64,000 nucleotides of DNA from assembly GCF_026745355.1 (NCBI RefSeq), contig NC_079202.1:60704622-60768621 (forward strand). The letters are read 5' to 3'. Position numbers and translations under genes: made by a program. Of this stretch, positions 35,169 through 47,252 are shown piece after piece. The notes under the pieces are model-generated. The model was given only the letters and a program-made list of their open reading frames with translations. It was not told where the DNA came from and did no database searches. This stretch comes from Beta vulgaris subsp. vulgaris (Eukaryota; Streptophyta; Magnoliopsida; Caryophyllales; Amaranthaceae). Each line of letters begins with the position of its first letter. The first letter of the stretch is position 1.

Positions 35169-38100
35169 TGCAACAAAATGTTGTGTCAATTAGTATTATT
35201 ACACCATGCTGAAAGAATATACATGTCAGAGTAATAATTTAAAAGAATCACATGCTAATTTGTGGTTTGCTTCTGCCTCCGCTACAGATCTGCTATATCT
35301 GCTTAACAAAAAGAAAAGGCTGGCTCTGACTACAAAGGTGCAATGCAGCTACTATTATGAAAGGAATGGGTGAGCTTATTATGCAGCAAGATTACATACA
35401 GCGGTTTCTACGAGTATAGATGCACGCTACCCTGGGTAAGGCTGAAATCTTGTGATCTTCATCTGCAACTTTTTGCTGTAAATTACCCTTTCCTAGATTT
35501 CCTATTTTGCTAGGATATGAGTGTCTGAAATCTGAGACCTTGATTTGACTAAATAGTGATTCATAAAGCTTCTGTTTGGCATCTTAACAAGCTAAGGTCT
35601 CTGAAGTAGTTATATAGAGAGTTGAGCATCATTGCTATAGACAAAAAAGGAGTCACAACCCTTTTTTTGTGTGGGGACAGTAGTACTTTCGGTTTCAGAT
35701 GCCCACTTGAACCCTACCCCTCTCCTCTCCTTGCTTTCCTCTTTCACAAGAGGCAGGCTTAGTTCTATTCGAAGACAATTGCAAAATTGTCACTTCAAAA
35801 AGGGAGAGAGATATGATTTACAAAAAAGAAAAAAAAAAAAAAGCAAAGATGGAAGAAATAGTAGATCCAAAAGCTTTGGAGGTTATAATGTGGTACTGCT
35901 ACTCATGATTTCAGGTAAACCTATATTGAATCAAACAATCTTCAATGTAATCTAATGGTTTTGGACCTTAAGTGTTTAACATTATGTATGCTACCTCCCA
36001 GAACTTTAAGGGCCACATTAGAAACCTCTGTTTTTTCTTCAGCCAGGCAATATGTTGGATTCTTTCAGAAGTGAGGTTCGAAAACGATCCAAACAGGTCA
36101 CTGAGGCAGTGACGGCCACTTATTATTAGCATAGCAAGAAATAGAATAGGTACAAAAGTGATAGTGACACTGCTATCTAGTTATCTGTATTGTAGGACTT
36201 GCCATTCGTTTGCAGTGGACAATGCAATGCCACACATAATATTTTGCATGACAAACCTTAATAATTCACTACTTTTGAATGTCAAGCTGACAAGTGATGA
36301 TGTAGGCATCTTCTATGGAGTATGTAATAGGTCGCTGTACTTGACATGTGGTTTAAGAAGCCTTTGGTAATAAGAGATTGTGCTAAACATGGATGTAAAA
36401 AATCTACCGGAGTTATTCATACTCGGAGCTATGGAACTTTGTCCTTGTAAGTAAGCATGAATGGTAATACTGTCATTAGGCTATTTACAGAGTCGATCAT
36501 TTTAGGTGCTAATGAACTTTTTCTCGTATTAGGATATTCATCAACTCTTATCAAATCATTTATAACAAAAAGCAACCCAGTACAAGATACTGCCATGTCC
36601 AAGAATCACCATATGAGGCAATATATGGAGTCTTGTATTACGTGTAAAATTCCTACAATGTTAACTGTATGACTGAATTTATCAAATGTTCACAAAGTCA
36701 ATCCCCATTTCCTGAAATCTTTGTGCTAGTTGGATGCAATACTGTAATTATATTGCTATAGCAATCTGCGTATCTTTGGCGTTAACAGGCTTCAGCCTTG
36801 GGTGTTTTGTGGGTTTCAGCTTATTAGACGTCAGACATTAGCCTTGGATGTTGGTGGTTTTCATTCTTCGTACTCGTTAAGTGTATCAAGTTTTAGGCTC
36901 CTTATATTTCAGGTCGAAACTACAAGTGTCTTTAATTTCTGCTGATTAGTTGTTAAGATCTTTATATCCCCTGCGTCGTCTAAGCTTCTGCACCTATCTG
37001 CTCCTTTTGAATACAATGGACTGAACTGTTACTTGAGTCCTGACCACCAGCAACCCCAACCCCCCTCCCCGAAAAATAGAAGGAAGAAAAAGGTCCCATA
37101 CTACGCAGCTATTTTCGATGCTAATTCTATGCTTCATTGCCAGTAATGTATGATACAGGCATACAGCTAAAATTTGCTGATTTGCATTTTTTTTCTTTGA
37201 CTCTGGACTATACATATAATCAAATTCTTGCTTCAGTTTGTTTAAAACTTTGAAGCTCTTGAATATGATTCTTAATATACCCTTGTTACATTATATGCAG
37301 TTTTTCTTCTAAATTTCGTACCATAATCTTTTGCAAGCATGACACAACTTAGGATAGAGATTGGAGTTCAATTATGTGGAAACATAGCAAGGACCACCAC
37401 AAAAATTTGATCTCATATAGGACAAATGTATCTTTCAGTTCAAGGGATGAATCCCAACTGTCATCTGGTCGTGGTCGTTATTTATCGCCGTGCTTTCACC
37501 GACCTTCTGGCCTACATACTTTCTTACTTTAATTCTTCTTCTAAAACAATTGTGTTGGGTCCATGATCTGATGCTACTTGACAGTACTGTCACTACCCCA
37601 TTGGGGTTCCCGTGATAGGAACTTTAACCCCCCTCTCATTTTCCCCAACTTGAAGGGAAAGTTTTTTTTATTAATTTTTTTTGGATAGATCACATCACAT
37701 TGAGGGCTTCGTTTTTGTGTACCTATTAAATGATAGAATTGCAGCCATGTTACTCAGACACGGACGGATTGAGCGTCTATTCGAATACGGGTGTCTAAGT
37801 GTCTGATTTGGCTGTTTTATAGTAGAAAAAAAGTCAAGTTTTTAGTTTAAAATGAAGTATCCAAGTAAAGTATCATGTCGGACATAAAGTCTTTAGTCAA
37901 GTTATTAGTTTTTAGTTTAAAATGAAGATCACATCACAATTTTTTTTATCTTATAAAAGTTTTACTTTTCCTGTGAAAAACAATAATAATAATACGTCTT
38001 TAGTGATGGTGAGAGAGGGAACATAGTCTTTCATCCCTTGAACACTCAATATGAATATTAAATATACAAAGGACTTTTTATGTTGGAGCAAATTTTAAGA

Positions 38101-38410
38101 TGTAAGATCTTTCTAATTTCTAGTCATGTACTTATTTCATAGCATAAAACTTGCAAGCTAATGATTAGAAGAGCCTTGTTAGATGGCAATGGAATTAGAT
38201 TTCTAGACTAAAATAATGGTGTTTGTATGATTTTAAATTGTGGAATATTGCTTTTAGGGTTTTGAATTTGTTTTAATGATAAGGAAAAAAGGAAGAATTA
38301 GGAGACGTAGGGAGGGAAACTCCTGATATCATATAATGAAAAGAGTGTATTTTTCTCCATGGTCTATGTGGATATTTCTTGTTATTAATTAATTTTATAA
38401 AAAAAGGGAT
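35169..38410. other. Gene-free region
   Basis: Contains the inferred upstream part of the phosphatase transcription unit near 35170-35620. Beyond that, no exon chain or element with clear ends was found. A short direct repeat TTTTTAGTTTAAAATGAAG occurs at about 37839 and 37911. Confidence 0.5.
35608..35617 (-). promoter_or_regulatory. Possible TATA box of the phosphatase gene
   Basis: Minus-strand CTATATAACT lies about 475 bases upstream of the start codon. This distance fits a transcript with a leader intron ending at 35169. Inferred by motif only. Confidence 0.35.
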
Positions 38411-38741
38411 GTGTTATATACAGTAGAAAAAAAAATGCTAAATACAGCAAAATATATTAAAAGACTAACCTATCCTTGGGGGGTCATCTATCACAAATGA
38501 CCCCGTTTTGGGGGGGACCTCCCTAAGGGGGGGTCATCTATGATAAATGACCCTCCGAAAAATATAAAATATGACTTACGCGGTAAAGGAAAAAGTGTGT
38601 GTGTTTATATTTTCAAATTTGCTATGGGGTGAGTAATAATTGTGCAATTATATTATTAAAAAAAATTAAATTAACCATGATTAAGTTAGCCATAATTTTA
38701 GATGTTGTATTTAGCCTTTTTCTTTGCTGTATATAGAACTT
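38411..38741. mobile_element. Inverted-repeat element with two G-rich hairpins
   Basis: About 331 bp. The left end TGTTATATACAGTAGAAAAA is an imperfect inverted match to the right end, which inverted reads TAAGTTCTATATACAGCAAA; both continue to GCTAAATACA. Inside are two similar hairpins, each with arms GGGGTCAT/ATGACCCY and a nine-base loop (38480-38504 and 38530-38554), separated by a G run. No coding capacity. Probably a non-autonomous DNA element; the target duplication is ambiguous. Confidence 0.65.
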
Positions 38742-39003
38742 ATGTAAAAAAAAAACTTAAAAAGAGTCACTATGTTTGAAGGCTGGATAAGGCTTCTGGT
38801 CCACTAAGGTCTTATTATAACTTTTTATAGCTATTTAAATTTTAACCTGTTTTTTATAATTATATTGTTATTTAGTTAACGAATTGAGGGTCTTATCATC
38901 ACAACCATCTTTGACCAAGATTTGCCAAAAAAGGAGTAAATTATGGGTCTGAGTCATGTGTAGAAGGTCTTTATGCTAATTGCTAGGTGCCTAGCATCAG
39001 GGA

Positions 39004-39189
39004 CAGTGGCGGATTTAGAAAAAAAAAATTAGTGCATTCAAAACGTAATTATTTAATTTTATCGGAGTTAAATGGTCAATTTTTCAAGATAATTTTCAAA
39101 AAGTCAAAATTTTAAAATAAAGTTTTTGCAATTTTACCAATTCAAATGAGTCAAGTGACCTCACCTATTCTTAAGTAGATCCGCCACTG
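39004..39189. mobile_element. hAT-like MITE
   Basis: About 186 bp with matching ends CAGTGGCGGATTTAG and, inverted, CAGTGGCGGATCTA. CAGTGGCGGA-type termini are typical of hAT-related MITEs. The flanking 8-mers (ATCAGGGA and ATCAATGG) match only partly, so the target duplication has decayed or is absent. Confidence 0.75.
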
Positions 39190-39581
39190 ATCAATGGGGG
39201 ATTAAGGGGTTTTATCTTACCCTATAGCACCTAGCCACCTACCTTCAACTTCAATGTTAGCAACGACCCAAGTTGCTTTGGTCCCCCTGGCGAAGCCAAG
39301 AGATAAGCTGTGTGCGATGTAGCTAGCTATATAGGAGAGCTTCATTACTTTTTTGGTGTTTGACATGAACTTTGTGACTGGTTTAGTATCCCCAGATTTG
39401 GTACGATCATAATCAGGCACTCCCAAGACCATATACAAGGGTGGGAAGGCAACACTTGAATTAGCTATACTAAAGTTAGCCATAGGATCTTTTTATGGGA
39501 GCAATACCGCGTAGGACATTCTTCTGTTTATGTTATTTATTTTTTAGAAAGCGTAAGCTGTTGTATGACTGATCATAATAA

Positions 39582-39874
39582 GGTTTTGTTTGGTTGACAA
39601 AACAAGTCATGAGAAGTGCAAATTTTTAGGAAGTAGAAATATATGAAGTTGTTTGGTTGGCAAAATCATGGGAATTTGCACTTCCTAGGAAGTTCTACTT
39701 CCTCCAAAATGGAGGAAGTTACTTACCTAGGTCCCCCTTGGTAAGTAGAGCTTCCCATAGGAAGTTCTACTTCCCATTATCAACCAAACACAATTTTACA
39801 CTTAGGAATTTCAAATACATGGAAAAAATAACTTCCTAGGAAATATGACTTCCTATATACAACCAAACAAGGCC
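39582..39874. mobile_element. Tourist-like MITE rich in inverted repeats
   Basis: About 293 bp flanked by TAA on both sides (39579-39581 and 39875-39877). The ends are GGTTTTGTTTGGTTG and, inverted, GGCCTTGTTTGGTTG. A second internal pair of GTTTGGTTG/CAACCAAAC words and many GGAAGTTCTACTTCC-like palindromes suggest one element inserted in or recombined with another. The reading frame across it is not a gene. Confidence 0.8.
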
Positions 39875-39877
39875 TAA

Positions 39878-41171
39878 GTGTAACTTCCCACATGAATCTC
39901 TATTTAACTAAAGGACTCGAGATAAGTAATTTCTTTATTTTGTATGAAGTAGAACTTCTAAAGAATGTAACTTCTTGTGCTTTTTAATCAATCAACAACT
40001 CGGAGAGGTTTCATCTTCCCACATACGTGACAAAGAAACACTTAAGACTCTGTCAACTATGTGACTATCTTCTTTTCTATCCAAAAACTTGAATGTATAT
40101 AGAGAGTATTTTAAGAAAAAAAACGAAAAGCGCTTTTTTTGTGTGTACTGTGTTATACACAATTTTTATTAATAGAGAATATCGTGCACAGTACATTATT
40201 AACATAAAATTTCCATCTCTCCACTCCACAGTTGCAGTCTGGCAGCAAAATCGTGGGCAAGAGTCATCGAGAGGAATGAACTTTTACCTTTGTGTTACAT
40301 GGTTTGGTCAATATTATGGTTTCTACTTTTTAACCAAAAGGTAAGAAGGTTTCACACTCGCAAATAGTATGAGTGGAGTACTTCGTAACACATAAAAAGA
40401 ATGCTAGATGGATTAATTAACATAAAGTTTTAACTACTATTGCAATGGTTGAGTGAAAAGTTGAGAATTGCCCTCGACAAAGTATTTTTTCCCCTTGTTT
40501 TCTAAATTATTTACTTGTGAGTACATTATTTCGTAAAAAAATATAAACTGAGTTATGGCTAATCGACTTACTTGTCATTCAGACTTTTTTTTTTGTAATA
40601 ATCACAGAAAATAAGGAAAGTTACTAATAAATTGGATAATAAAAGTTTAATAAAGTTTATTATCTTGTAATGCATTCAGTTAAATGCAGAATTTTCATAC
40701 TAGTGGATTATTTGATGACTCTCTGGCTTGATTAGTCGGAGATCCATATGACCATATTCGTATATTGGTGGGTTCAAAATAAATATAAAATATCTTAGTA
40801 GGGTCAAATAGTTTATTTTGTACTTAATTAAAAAACTACAAATTTTTGTTTTTGTACTAACAAAAATTCAGAAAATCAAAATTCGTCCACAACTTACTAT
40901 GTAGATCCACCCAGGGGGAACACACAAGTGTAAGGTATTCTTTCTTTGTTTAGTTCCTCAAAAATAATTTAGAGGGGAAAAAAAAGGAAAAATGAAAATA
41001 AAGGGAAAAGGATGGATGGGAGAAGAAGAAGCTAAAGTGGAAATAATAGATTAAGAGGAATATGTGAACCTTATTATAAAAGGAAAACATTTTCTATTCT
41101 CAAGAACTATTTTTCACCTTTGTAAAAACCATTTCTCACATTTTACAAATCAAACAAAGAACTAGATTCAT
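39878..41171. other. Gene-free AT-rich region
   Basis: No exon or complete element recognised. A fragment ending TTACTATGTAGATCCACCC near 40910 resembles the right end of the hAT-like MITE at 39004-39189. Confidence 0.5.
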
Positions 41172-41321
41172 CTTTTCTAGGGTAAGGTAATCAAGGATGT
41201 CTTGGCCTAGTGAACGATAAGTCACAGGTTCGAATCCCCTTCCCCTTCTTTGTACTTTGTACTGCTTTCGTGACTTATATGGATCGGAAAAAAAAAAAAA
41301 AAAACTTTTCTAGGTTAAGGT
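41172..41321 (+). mobile_element. SINE with poly(A) and 17-bp TSD
   Basis: The body 41189-41304 starts AAGGATGTCTTGGCCTAGTG (box A-like), contains box B ACAGGTTCGAATCCCC, then TTGTACTTTGTACTGC and a run of about 17 A. It is flanked by CTTTTCTAGGGTAAGGT (41172-41188) and CTTTTCTAGGTTAAGGT (41305-41321), one mismatch. The long A tail and intact duplication make it the best-preserved SINE here. Same family as the copies at 11107 and 9012. Confidence 0.92.
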
Positions 41322-41884
41322 TTTCCTCCTTAATGCTCTCTTATCGAAATTCAACACCTCAAAATTTGAATTTTAGCTAGTCATAATCCATGACTTCAAC
41401 CCTAAATAGTTTGCTCAAAGTGACATTTCCTTGTTCTAGAATCTAGATTTTTTTTTTTTTTTTTTTTTTTGTATGGCTCGTGTATAGCTAGCAGTTTATG
41501 TTTATGGCGAGTAATGTAGAATGCATGGATCAACGGAGATGATGCATACTACAAGTTAAATGAGAAGTGTCGTATATATTAAGTAAAATAAGGAAATTAA
41601 ACATCTCATATGATATAATGTATGATAAAAAGAAGCATACCAACTTTTATCTTCCAATAGTGGTGTAATGTGTTGCGGACCTACGATATCTGACAGAGAG
41701 AGGATGATAAAGTGACAATATGGGTTTTGAACAAGTAAATTGAAACAGAGAGAAAAGGCATAAAACAGAGATGAGTTCTATGAAGCAAGAAATTTATGTT
41801 AATGGCAGTAGATGAGGAATAGACTACTAGAGAGCTACTATATATAGATTATAGACACGAGCCCATCAGTGTTGTGTTGAGATC

Positions 41885-41930
41885 CTCTACAGTTTCAAAA
41901 TAACTCTACACGGTAGAGTTCGTTAAATAT
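41885..41930. mobile_element. Single end of the long-TIR MITE family
   Basis: GATCCTCTACAGTTTCAAAA followed by TAACTCTACACGGTAGAGTT resembles the terminal repeat of the MITE at 22190-22418. A second end was not found nearby, so this is a fragment. Confidence 0.5.
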
Positions 41931-42039
41931 CAGTCATTGATTAAGAAATCAAAGGCTTGTATTTTCTTTCCCAAAAATCCCTTCTCTCGAGCTTTGCCCA
42001 ATTCAGATTCGTTCTAATGAGAATATTTATAGTACACCT

Positions 42040-42524
42040 GGGTGTACCATGCTCATGGTACACCCAAGACTATTTTCTCCAAATGAGCAAAATGAGCGAA
42101 TGAGCAAAATGAACAAATGAGCAAACACTTTTATTGCAAAATGAGCACACACTTTTATTACAAAATGAGCAAATGAGTAAATGAGCAAAATGCTCATATG
42201 AACAAATCTGGTGTCAAATGAGCACCTGAAATTCTAATTTATAAGCAAAATAGTCTTGGGTGTACCATGCTCATGATACACCCAAGACTATTTTCTCCAA
42301 ATGAGCAAAATGAGCGAATGAGCAAAATGAACAAATGAGCAAACACTTTTATTGCAAAATGAGCAAACACTTTTATTACAAAATGAGCAAAATGAGCAAA
42401 TGAGTAAATGAGCAAAATGCTCATATGAACAAATTTGGTGTCAAATGAGCACCTGAAATTCTAATTTATTACAAGAATACCCCTGGGTGTACCATGCTCA
42501 TGGTACACCCGGGTGTACCATGAG
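42040..42524. mobile_element. Tandem foldback element with shared palindromic ends
   Basis: Three near-identical 26-base palindromes (GGGTGTACCATG, CT, CATGGTACACCC) lie at 42040-42065, 42258-42283 and 42485-42510. The middle one has one mismatch and extends into a 23-base-arm palindrome (42247-42295). Between them are two direct copies of a body of about 190 bases, at a period of 218 bases, made largely of degenerate AATGAGCAA units. The middle palindrome serves as both the right end of one unit and the left end of the next. No coding capacity. Confidence 0.85.
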
Positions 42525-42596
42525 TGAACTCTCGTTCTATATATTTTTTGTTCAGATTATTATCGAATGTAATATATTTAGTAAGAATAAGTATTA

Positions 42597-42854
42597 TTCC
42601 CTCCGTCTCATATTATAGTGTTTGTTTGTTTTTTACACGGTCTCCAAGATGTAACTTTGACCTTTAATATCTTCAATTTTGTATTAATAAAAAATATAAA
42701 AAAATGATATTGTGAAATTACACATTGAAACGAATCTAACAAGATCTTACATGAATATGTTTATTTATATATGCAAATGAGAATATTCGGTCAAAGATTT
42801 TACAGTTTGACCCACCAAAAATGAAGTAGGTACTATGTTATGGAACGGAAGGAG
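42597..42854. mobile_element. Stowaway-like MITE, copy 2 of a pair
   Basis: 258 bp bounded by TA. The ends are TTCCCTCCGTCTCATATTAT and, inverted, CTCCTTCCGTTCCATAACAT. The interior aligns along its length with the element at 1048-1308. Confidence 0.9.
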
Positions 42855-42856
42855 TA

Positions 42857-44090
42857 ATATACTTAGTAAAATAAGTAGTATATTTTATAAAATAAATAGG
42901 ATATTTAGTCAACATAGTAATATATATTAGATACAATCACATCTCATTGATAGTACACCAATAATCAGGTTATTTGTAATAAACATTATTAACCAAGATG
43001 TAATCCATTTTCAATTAAACTTTAACCTCTTTTTTTTTACCTTGTGGGACCACTTTCACATATGATTACATTTTTAGGAGAAAATGATTACCACGAAATA
43101 TCTTTAATATATGATACATTTCAATTATTACTTCAGTGTTCTCATGCTCTCATATAAGAAGTGTTCACACGAGAATTTTATATAGTGATACTTTTTAACC
43201 AACAAGTATTTTTTTTTTGGCTAACATGTAATTATATAGATTTTCAAGAAAATGGATCATGTGATATTTTAATAAAGGGTTTCATTTTTAGTAAAATTGA
43301 TTATTGTTCGCTATTACAAGAATTTTCTCTTTATTGGGTCTTAGGGTGAGAAGTTGAGAACTCAGGAGTTAGAGTTACGCTATAAATTATTTGAGTCAAT
43401 AGCAATTTGTTTGCTTTTTTTTTGTTTCTCTATGTTAGAGTTACATTACAATCAAAGTTAAATCTCCTTTTACTTTTCACATGAAGAAGTCTTCTCACTT
43501 GAACTTGGTTCTCTATATAATTCAAAAAAAAAAAATCCAATTTTATGAACTTGTCTTAAATGAACTTATGTGAAATATATGAACTAATATATATGAACTT
43601 ATTAAAATTTATCGAAATATCTTATAAGATGTAGAACTTACATGAACTGAACTAAACTTATCTTACTTTAAAAAATAAAACTTAATTTCTTAAGGTGACG
43701 AGAGCGCAATCTTAGTCTTCCATCTTGTGCTTATCGATCTATGTTTCTGTCTCATCTATTCTAGGCAAGAAGGACACACTTTTTAAATTTGCCATCAAAA
43801 TTTCTTTAGCTTGTTGGCATAGAATTAAAGCTGTACAAGCCTATATAACTTAGTCCGAGTAGTTTAGTCTTTACCATATAATTTCTTTAATATATGACGT
43901 ATGAGTTAGATGGGCAACGTACCACAATTCAAAGCTCATTAGCTACCAAATACTCCATCTATCTCAAATATATTTAGTAGTGTAATCCATAAGAAGAAAG
44001 AAGAAGTAGAGAGCAAAAACAGGTGCATGTGAACTTAAAAGGAATACGTTCCTAAATGGTAATAGTTTGAATACAAGCATGGCCCATGGG
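42857..44090. other. Gene-free AT-rich region
   Basis: No exon chain. A lone CTCCATCTATCTCAAATATA at about 43952 resembles a decayed Stowaway end without a partner. Confidence 0.5.
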
Positions 44091-44289
44091 TGTCTATCAA
44101 TCTATGTTTTTTTTTTTTTGTTTGCACCCGAATCACCCTTCGGGTTACATCCGGATCGAGGTCAAGTTCGGGATGGTTAGGTTCCATTCCTCTCCCAAGG
44201 GTGTCGCGGGGGTTCGAACACGGGTCCGTCCTACCAAAGCCAATTCCTATCACTACTGGGCCAACACTTGGTTGTCTATCAGTCTATGT
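44091..44289 (-). mobile_element. SINE of a second family, 17-bp TSD
   Basis: On the minus strand the body 44108-44272 contains box A-like TTGGCCCAGTAGTGATAGG and box B GTGTTCGAACCCC, then a GC-rich body and an A-rich tail (plus-strand T run 44106-44119). It is flanked by TGTCTATCAATCTATGT (44091-44107) and TGTCTATCAGTCTATGT (44273-44289), one mismatch. Its GC-rich body is unlike the surrounding DNA and gives spurious reading frames. Confidence 0.9.
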
Positions 44290-46781
44290 AATTCACCTGG
44301 CACCATTAAAAACCGATTCCACCTCATAAATTGAAAAGAGAGAAAGGATAGAAAGAATAGTCTATAATTCATAGTTTCTTTATGTAATTATGTCCACATT
44401 AGAAAAATTAACTTGCGGTAATGTAACATATTAAGATCAAGATTGTGGTTAAACTGCAAATCAAACAATACCAAAGTCAACCTCCATAACAATTTGACTT
44501 TTGCACTTGTTAATGCTCGATTTGATATCTATTAAACTATGAACAATTGTTTGATTTGGGGTTTTTTTTTTCAAAATTGATCATTAAACTACATTGTGAG
44601 ATTTTTCTGACACTCATACATAGTATCAGCATTTGTAATATGCATAAAAAAAACTATATATCACTTATATATAGTTCTTTTCTTTTATTACCAAAAATAA
44701 ATCATAAGATTTAGTCAAATGATAAATAGCTTTTCAGTACTCACAAGCTAGCGGACTATATGGTTAGGAAGGTGCACGACTATCCTTCCCTTTTGTATTG
44801 GTTCCCTCCCTATTGTATTGATTTCTCTCCTAATCATCCATAAAGATGTTTTAGGCTGTCCCTCAAATTAGGAGTTAAGTCTAAGTTTTTTTTCCAACAG
44901 AAACGATATAACATGTTTTTGGCCAAAACAAATGAAAAGGCCAATAGTCAAAATTAAACACTTGTTTGATTTGTGTCTAGAAAGAGTTAGCCAATGAGAA
45001 TGTCATTTACATTTTTATTATTAGTAGTTTGATTGATTGACTAGATTAACAAGTTTAAAGCCAGCCATTATAAGTTGGCAAAAAGTCATGTTTCAAACAA
45101 CCCATCCTATACACTTGGCTAAATAAGAGAATTGTAGTAGCTTTCCAAAAATAGCCAATCGTCATAATCCTTCTGGACAAGATTATAGCTAGTGAGCCAT
45201 CACCTCATAATCATTCCTTTATTTAAATCAATCTTCAAATTTTATGGTATAAGATGGTGTTTTTGAGTACAAAGAAACCCATATGCTAATTTGATTTATG
45301 CTTTTGTTGTTCGACAAGTAGTATTGTCAGTTGTTTTGGAGCTTTATTAAAGTTAAACACTAATAGAAACACTTAAGTAAGAGCACTTATACAAGATTCC
45401 AACCATCCCATTCAGCCACATGCAATGCTTGGTCTCTGATTTTACTCCAATAATTAGTGTTTTTCCTCCACATTGTCTTTAGATGGATGGTACTCGACCA
45501 ATTATTGTCGTTAGTCATTAAGGATATTTGGGTGTATTAGTTTGAAATTTAGGGGTACTCCATATATTTTAAAAGCTTAGAAGGTACCACGTTAATTTTT
45601 TGAAAACTCTTGGTGAAAAAATCGTTTTTTTTTGTGTTCATTATACTTGTCCACTTGTACAAGTTGATAAAAAATTATATCTTCATTATCATTCCACTAT
45701 TCTCATATTCTCATATAAGAAACACATACACACATATTTTCATTCAGACAAACGATCACCTAATACACTCTCTTTTTTACAAAATTTTCTATACCTTTTG
45801 TTTAAGTCCATTTCTTGGACATATTCATGAGTCTACTTTATTGATTCCTTAAGTGATAATAGTTTGTTTTCTTTCTATACTACCTTATCATCAAGATAAA
45901 TTTGTTCAAAATACTACAAATTACAATTCAAAACTTAATACTCAATTACTTCATTATTATTTGTTGTTTTAACTTTTCATATTAGGGTATTCTTTTACCA
46001 AATAGTCTTTGATCACTTGACAAGACTCTTATCTTAAATCTTAAAACTGTTGAGTCTGAATCTTTTCAAATATGGTTTTTTAGTGATAAGGATCATCTTA
46101 TTTTCTTCCTCAACTCTCGAGCACCTAACCTAATACTAGATTAAGAAAATGTGAAAATTGAGATTTGGACAAAATCTTTATTTGAAATATTCTTGTTTGG
46201 AATATTCTTTTTATATTTTAGATTTACAATAGCTTATTTTCTTATTTTTCTTCATTTTATCCCCCAAATGTCCCACTTAATGGACCTCACTAGTCACTAC
46301 CTTCTCTACCCACCTAATATTAATCATTTATTTACCATAGATGTCCAGCCTAATAGGTCTCCCTTAATATATTAAATCCACCTACCCATTTATCTTATTA
46401 CTAACCCAATCCACTTGACTCCTTCCCACATTATTTATAGAAATAAGAAAGAAACAGAGGAAGGGAGTATATATTGTGGATGCTCACACAAAATTATGGG
46501 AGGAAATAATACAAAAAAATTGGCCTTGTTTTAACCTACATTAGAGGATTGCCTAATATAGACAACTGTAGGAGCTTTTTGACCCAAACCTCTGATTTTA
46601 GAAAAGATAGTGGAAGGAGCTTTTTGGTGAGAGAAAATTGGAAATATTAAGGTGAAATGACAATTAAATGAAAATATAATTACCTACAATTGGAATTATA
46701 AGAGAACGTCTACTTTTAATTTAAAATTAGGCACGGTCCAAGCCAATATTAAGGAGAGAATATGCCATCTTTTTTAATATT
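44290..46781. other. Gene-free AT-rich region
   Basis: No exon or complete element recognised. An end-like AGAAACAGAGGAAGGGAGTA at about 46451 may be a decayed Stowaway terminus. Confidence 0.5.
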
Positions 46782-46912
46782 GTGACTAGTTTAATCTATT
46801 TAGGAACCAATGTAATCTATTTCGTGACTAGTTTAATTGATTCAGTAATGATATTCTTTAACCCATTGAGTGACTAGTTTAATCCATTTAGTGACTAGTT
46901 TAATTCGTTTCG
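46782..46912. repeat. Degenerate minisatellite
   Basis: The word GTGACTAGTTTAAT occurs four times (starting about 46782, 46823, 46870 and 46891), each followed by YYATTYR-like sequence. Spacing varies between about 20 and 47 bases. Confidence 0.7.
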
Positions 46913-47205
46913 TAAGACTATCGAGTTATTTTTTGAAATTGTCTGTTGTAGTTCGAGAATCAAGAAAACAAAGAAAGGAGAAGAAAAGGAATACCTATAA
47001 TAGTGTTAGGTTACAGTGAAATGTAATGGACTTGTTAGAAAAATTCAATATTAAATTAATCTTATTTTATATTAAAATGAGACCGTCTATTCTAATAATT
47101 TATAAATCGCCTATAAACTATTTACCAAACACTCACACGATCAGCTAACAAGTTCATTGTCGGATATGGCCGAAATATGTGGAAAAGAAGAGAAATATTA
47201 CAGTA

Positions 47206-47252
47206 CACACTACACACTACACACTACACACTACACACTACACACTACACAG
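47206..47252. repeat. (CACACTA)n repeat
   Basis: Six exact copies of the seven-base unit CACACTA followed by a partial copy. Not the plant telomere unit. Confidence 0.95.

Noticed and set aside
41189..41240. Possible tRNA gene from box A and box B words
   Set aside because: No cloverleaf can be drawn, and the A tail and target duplication show that it is a SINE. The same applies to the other SINE copies.
44035..44334. Overlapping frames with higher GC on both strands
   Set aside because: They fall in the GC-rich SINE body at 44108-44272; frames are broken at its borders.
47206..47252. Interstitial telomere tract
   Set aside because: The CACACTA unit is not the plant telomere repeat.
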